In this document: in pieces, positions 20,032-21,977 of the stretch
Numbering within the stretch: position 1 is the stretch's first letter
Layout of the letters: each line of letters begins with the position of its first letter
NCBI GenBank assembly: GCA_964608745.1
Contig: CAZSPC010000013.1
Coordinates: forward strand, 1-21,977
Length of the DNA: 21,977 bases
Direction of reading: 5' to 3'
DNA from: UBA12079 sp964608745
Lineage (GTDB): Bacteria; Patescibacteriota; Minisyncoccia; Phycocordibacterales; UBA12079
Translations under genes and position numbers: made by a program
Notes under the pieces: generated by a model
Told to the model about the DNA's origin: nothing
Seen by the model: only the letters and a program-made list of their open reading frames with translations
Database searches by the model: none

Positions 20032-20195
20032 CAAAATCACTTAAAAATTTTTAATTTTTGAGCAACGACGAAATTTCGCTTTTGTTTGCACAAGAATCTC
20101 TCAGTCGCTGTACTTAGTACATACACCTTCCTCTTTTCTGAAAGAAAAGCAGCGACAACTCTTGCACAAACAAAAGCGAACTTCATCTGATTTTG
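20032..20195. repeat. Nested palindromic element between pilT and pilC
   Basis: There are several nested arms: CAAAATCA / TGATTTTG (20032-20039, 20188-20195); TTCGCTTTTGTTTGCACAAGA with its reverse complement bearing two changes (20075-20095, 20160-20180); and GTCGCTG / CAGCGAC (20104-20110, 20150-20156). At the tip are two small hairpins, GTAC-TTA-GTAC (20110-20120) and CTTTTCT-GAA-AGAAAAG (20133-20149). It has no similarity to the other pilus-locus repeats that I can see. Confidence 0.8.
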
Positions 20196-20258
20196 AAAAA
20201 ATTAATTTTTTAATCGAAATTTAAAATTCGAAATTGAAAATTTTTATAAAAAATTTTT

Positions 20259-21458
20259 ATGTTATTTAAATACAAGGTCGTAGATAAATCAGGTGCTACC
20301 AAAGAGGGGCAAATCGAAGCCATAAATTCCAATGTGGCTATTTCGTCTTTGCAGAATAGAGGTTTTGTGGTTGTTTCGGTAGAGGAAGAGAAGAAATCAG
20401 TTTGGTCAGACATTTCTTTCTTCGAGAGGGTTTCTAATAAAGAGTTAGTTATTTTGTCTAGGCAGATAGCCACTTTGTTTGATGCTCAGGTTTCTGTTTT
20501 ACGTGTTTTTCGTATGTTAGCTTCAGAAGCAGAAAATCCATTATTGAGGAGAAAATTAGCAGAAATATCTGATGACCTTCAGTCAGGAAGTTCTATTTCC
20601 CAAGCATTATCAAAACATCCCAAGGTTTTTTCAAATTTTTACATCAATATGGTTAAGGCTGGGGAGGAATCAGGTAAACTTAACGAAACTTTTAACTACC
20701 TAGCCGATCACTTAGATCGGGCATATGAATTAACATCAAAAGCTAGGAGCGCCTTGGTTTATCCTGCTTTTGTTGTTTTTGTGTTTATTGCTGTTATGGT
20801 CTTGATGTTTACAACAGTTATTCCAAAAATCAGTGAGATTTTGGTTGAGTCTGGTCAAGAAATACCGTTTTTTACAAAGATTGTATTGGGAATCAGTGAT
20901 TTTTTGTTAGGCTATGGCGTCTTTTTGTTAGCTTTACTACTAGTTCTTGGCTTTCTTTTTTTTAGGTTTAAAAGAACAAAGTCCGGTGCCTTGTCAGTTG
21001 ATAGATTTAAAATATCAGTTCCTTATATTGGTAATCTATACCGAAAATTATACTTAACGAGAATGGCAAGTAATATGAATACAATGTTGGTTAGTGGTGT
21101 ACCGATTGTTAAAGTTATTGAAAACACTGCTCAGGTGGTTGATAATATGGTATATCGTCAATTACTTGAAAAGGCATCTCAGTCTGTTAGAACCGGAGAA
21201 TCTATTTCGAAATCTTTAAGCGGAAATAATGAAATTCCTAATATTATGATTCAAATGATAAAAATTGGTGAAGAAACAGGTGAAATCGGCATGATTTTGG
21301 ACACACTATCTAAATTCTATGAAAGAGAGGTAAAAAATTCAGTTGATACTCTCGTTTCCTTGATCGAACCAATAATGATTGTTGTTTTAGCCTTATGTGT
21401 AGGTATTCTCCTGACATCCGTTCTTATTCCTATTTACAATGTGTCTTCTGGTATCTAG
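20259..21458 (+). CDS. pilC: Type IV pilus inner-membrane platform protein PilC
   Basis: PilC is the polytopic membrane protein on which PilB and PilT act. The 399-residue protein has an N-terminal segment LFKYKVVDKSGATKEGQIEA, typical of PilC/GspF, then two repeated T2SSF domains. Repeat one (~60-185) has LVILSRQIATLFDAQVSVLRVF and FSNFYINMVKAGEESGKL. Repeat two (~265-385) has LTRMASNMNTMLVSGVPIVKVI and MIQMIKIGEETGEIG. Membrane helices are at about 167-189, 218-240 and 374-397. The protein is complete and of normal length. TATAAA lies 8 nt before the ATG. Confidence 0.97.
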   Translation: MLFKYKVVDKSGATKEGQIEAINSNVAISSLQNRGFVVVSVEEEKKSVWSDISFFERVSNKELVILSRQIATLFDAQVSVLRVFRMLASEAENPLLRRKLAEISDDLQSGSSISQALSKHPKVFSNFYINMVKAGEESGKLNETFNYLADHLDRAYELTSKARSALVYPAFVVFVFIAVMVLMFTTVIPKISEILVESGQEIPFFTKIVLGISDFLLGYGVFLLALLLVLGFLFFRFKRTKSGALSVDRFKISVPYIGNLYRKLYLTRMASNMNTMLVSGVPIVKVIENTAQVVDNMVYRQLLEKASQSVRTGESISKSLSGNNEIPNIMIQMIKIGEETGEIGMILDTLSKFYEREVKNSVDTLVSLIEPIMIVVLALCVGILLTSVLIPIYNVSSGI

Positions 21459-21462
21459 AAGG

Positions 21463-21642
21463 TTAACATACTAATATACAAATAATACCAATACAACGAA
21501 TGTATACAAATATTATTTATTAGAAATTTTATTGGTAATGAAGTAAACTCAGTAAGTAAAATTTAATTAAAAAATATTTTTTGTTTTTATGAAATTTGTT
21601 GCTATTCGTATTATTAGTATTATTTGTTGATTTGTATGTTTA
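21463..21642. repeat. Pilus-locus inverted-repeat element, copy 3
   Basis: The left end TTAACATACTAATATACAAA starts 4 bp after the pilC stop. The reversed right end is TAAACATACAAATCAACAAA. Arms are about 50 bp with several changes. The core has ATTGGTAATGAAG and AAATATTATTTATTAG and is clearly similar to copy 2. No coding frame fits. It fills most of the gap between pilC and the pilin promoter. Confidence 0.85.
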
Positions 21643-21648
21643 CCTTAC

Positions 21649-21657
21649 TTATCCACA
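21649..21657 (+). promoter_or_regulatory. Perfect DnaA-box consensus upstream of pilin
   Basis: TTATCCACA occurs 30 bp before the pilin -10 box. Single sites can arise by chance, but related sequences occur at equivalent places at 14892-14900 (TTTTCCACA) and 18318-18326 (TTATCAACA). Confidence 0.35.
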
Positions 21658-21687
21658 GATAAAGGTTAAAAAACCCTTATTTTGTTA

Positions 21688-21800
21688 TATAATTACGGCA
21701 TAGGCTTTAAAATAATTAAAGTGGTCGACCTTTAATTTATTTTGAATTATGCATAGTTCAAATTATTGTTAATTATTAATTTTTTAATCAAGTATTAAAT
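21688..21800 (+). promoter_or_regulatory. Pilin promoter (-10) and structured ~100 nt leader
   Basis: TATAAT at 21688-21693 predicts a start near 21700, so the pilin mRNA has a leader of about 100 nt, unlike the leaderless genes around it. The leader can form a hairpin around GGTCGACC (21723-21730) with flanks of AATTAAAG-type and TTTAATT (about 21708-21745). A near-palindrome GAATTATGCATAGTTC follows. No clear Shine-Dalgarno site precedes the ATG. Confidence 0.45.
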
Positions 21801-21977
21801 ATGAAAAATAAAGGTTTCACATTGATTGAACTTTTGGTAGTTATTGCTATCATTGGTATTCTTTCATCAGTTGTTTTGGCTTCTCTAAATTCAGCTAGAA
21901 CAAAAGCACGAGATGCCAAGAGAATTTCTGATATTAAACAAATTCAGTTAGCTCTTGAAATGTATTACGATGACAAC
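21801..21977 (+). CDS. Type IV pilin (major or pseudopilin), truncated by the window end
   Basis: The first 59 residues are present. MKNKGFTLIELLVVIAIIGI is a classic type III prepilin leader: a short basic peptide, cleavage after Gly5, N-methylated Phe, and Glu at +5, followed by a hydrophobic helix that packs in the pilus core. ASLNSARTKARDAKRISDI then QIQLALEMYYDDN is the continuing alpha-1 helix with the pattern common in pilins of Patescibacteria. It ends the pilus locus as seen here. Its separate promoter and leader fit the need for high expression. Confidence 0.95.
   Translation, partial: MKNKGFTLIELLVVIAIIGILSSVVLASLNSARTKARDAKRISDIKQIQLALEMYYDDN

Noticed and set aside
13547..21458. 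Type II secretion system instead of a type IV pilus
   Set aside because: The PilM/PilN/PilO set and a PilT retraction motor are present, which are pilus features.

Overview
The window is AT-rich (roughly two-thirds A+T by eye), with compact genes, many palindromes in the gaps and a minimal type IV pilus locus. Together with the protein style (lysine-rich FtsH, a short PilN/PilO pair, a PilM–PilN–PilO–PilB–PilT–PilC–pilin order) this suggests a Candidate Phyla Radiation bacterium (Patescibacteria, probably a Parcubacteria-type lineage). That placement is inferred from gene style and order only.

Region 1 (9-4098, + strand) is a tight four-gene operon that looks like an accessory defence cassette. 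It holds a helical protein with a weak HEPN-like C-terminus, a protein with a clear RX4H HEPN motif, a protein with a FokI-like PD-(D/E)XK nuclease domain, and a protein with two zinc ribbons. No methyltransferase is visible. A cluster of AT-rich repeats follows (4110-4249).

Region 2 (4358-7661) is a ribosome-rescue and proteolysis module. On the minus strand are smpB, a GIY-YIG endonuclease and tmRNA (ssrA); divergently lies ftsH. A striking tandem of long perfect palindromes sits between tmRNA and the GIY-YIG gene.

Region 3 (7695-11828) holds a phospholipase A2-like exported protein, an ASCH-domain protein, a tRNA with anticodon UAU (Ile), a small unknown protein, a probable new structured RNA (9090-9192), recG and tRNA-Ser(GCU). 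Two copies of one composite hairpin element lie at 7695-7790 and 11537-11655.

Region 4 (11838-13495) holds a small basic protein, a diguanylate cyclase and a ComF-type phosphoribosyltransferase.

Region 5 (13547-end) is the type IV pilus locus: pilM, pilN, pilO, a small PilP-position protein, pilB, a CheY-like regulator, pilT, pilC and a truncated major pilin. Its gaps carry three copies of a ~180 bp element with ~40-50 bp terminal inverted repeats, plus three further unrelated palindromic elements. The diguanylate cyclase and CheY-like protein plausibly regulate the pilus, and ComF suggests a link to DNA uptake.

Across the window many start codons sit only 6-9 nt after a TATAAT-like box, which points to widespread leaderless transcription. 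Strong Shine-Dalgarno sites were noted at only two small genes. The most interesting items are the pilus-locus inverted-repeat element, the leaderless pattern, the GC-rich candidate RNA, the nuclease/HEPN cassette and the tRNA-Ile(UAU).
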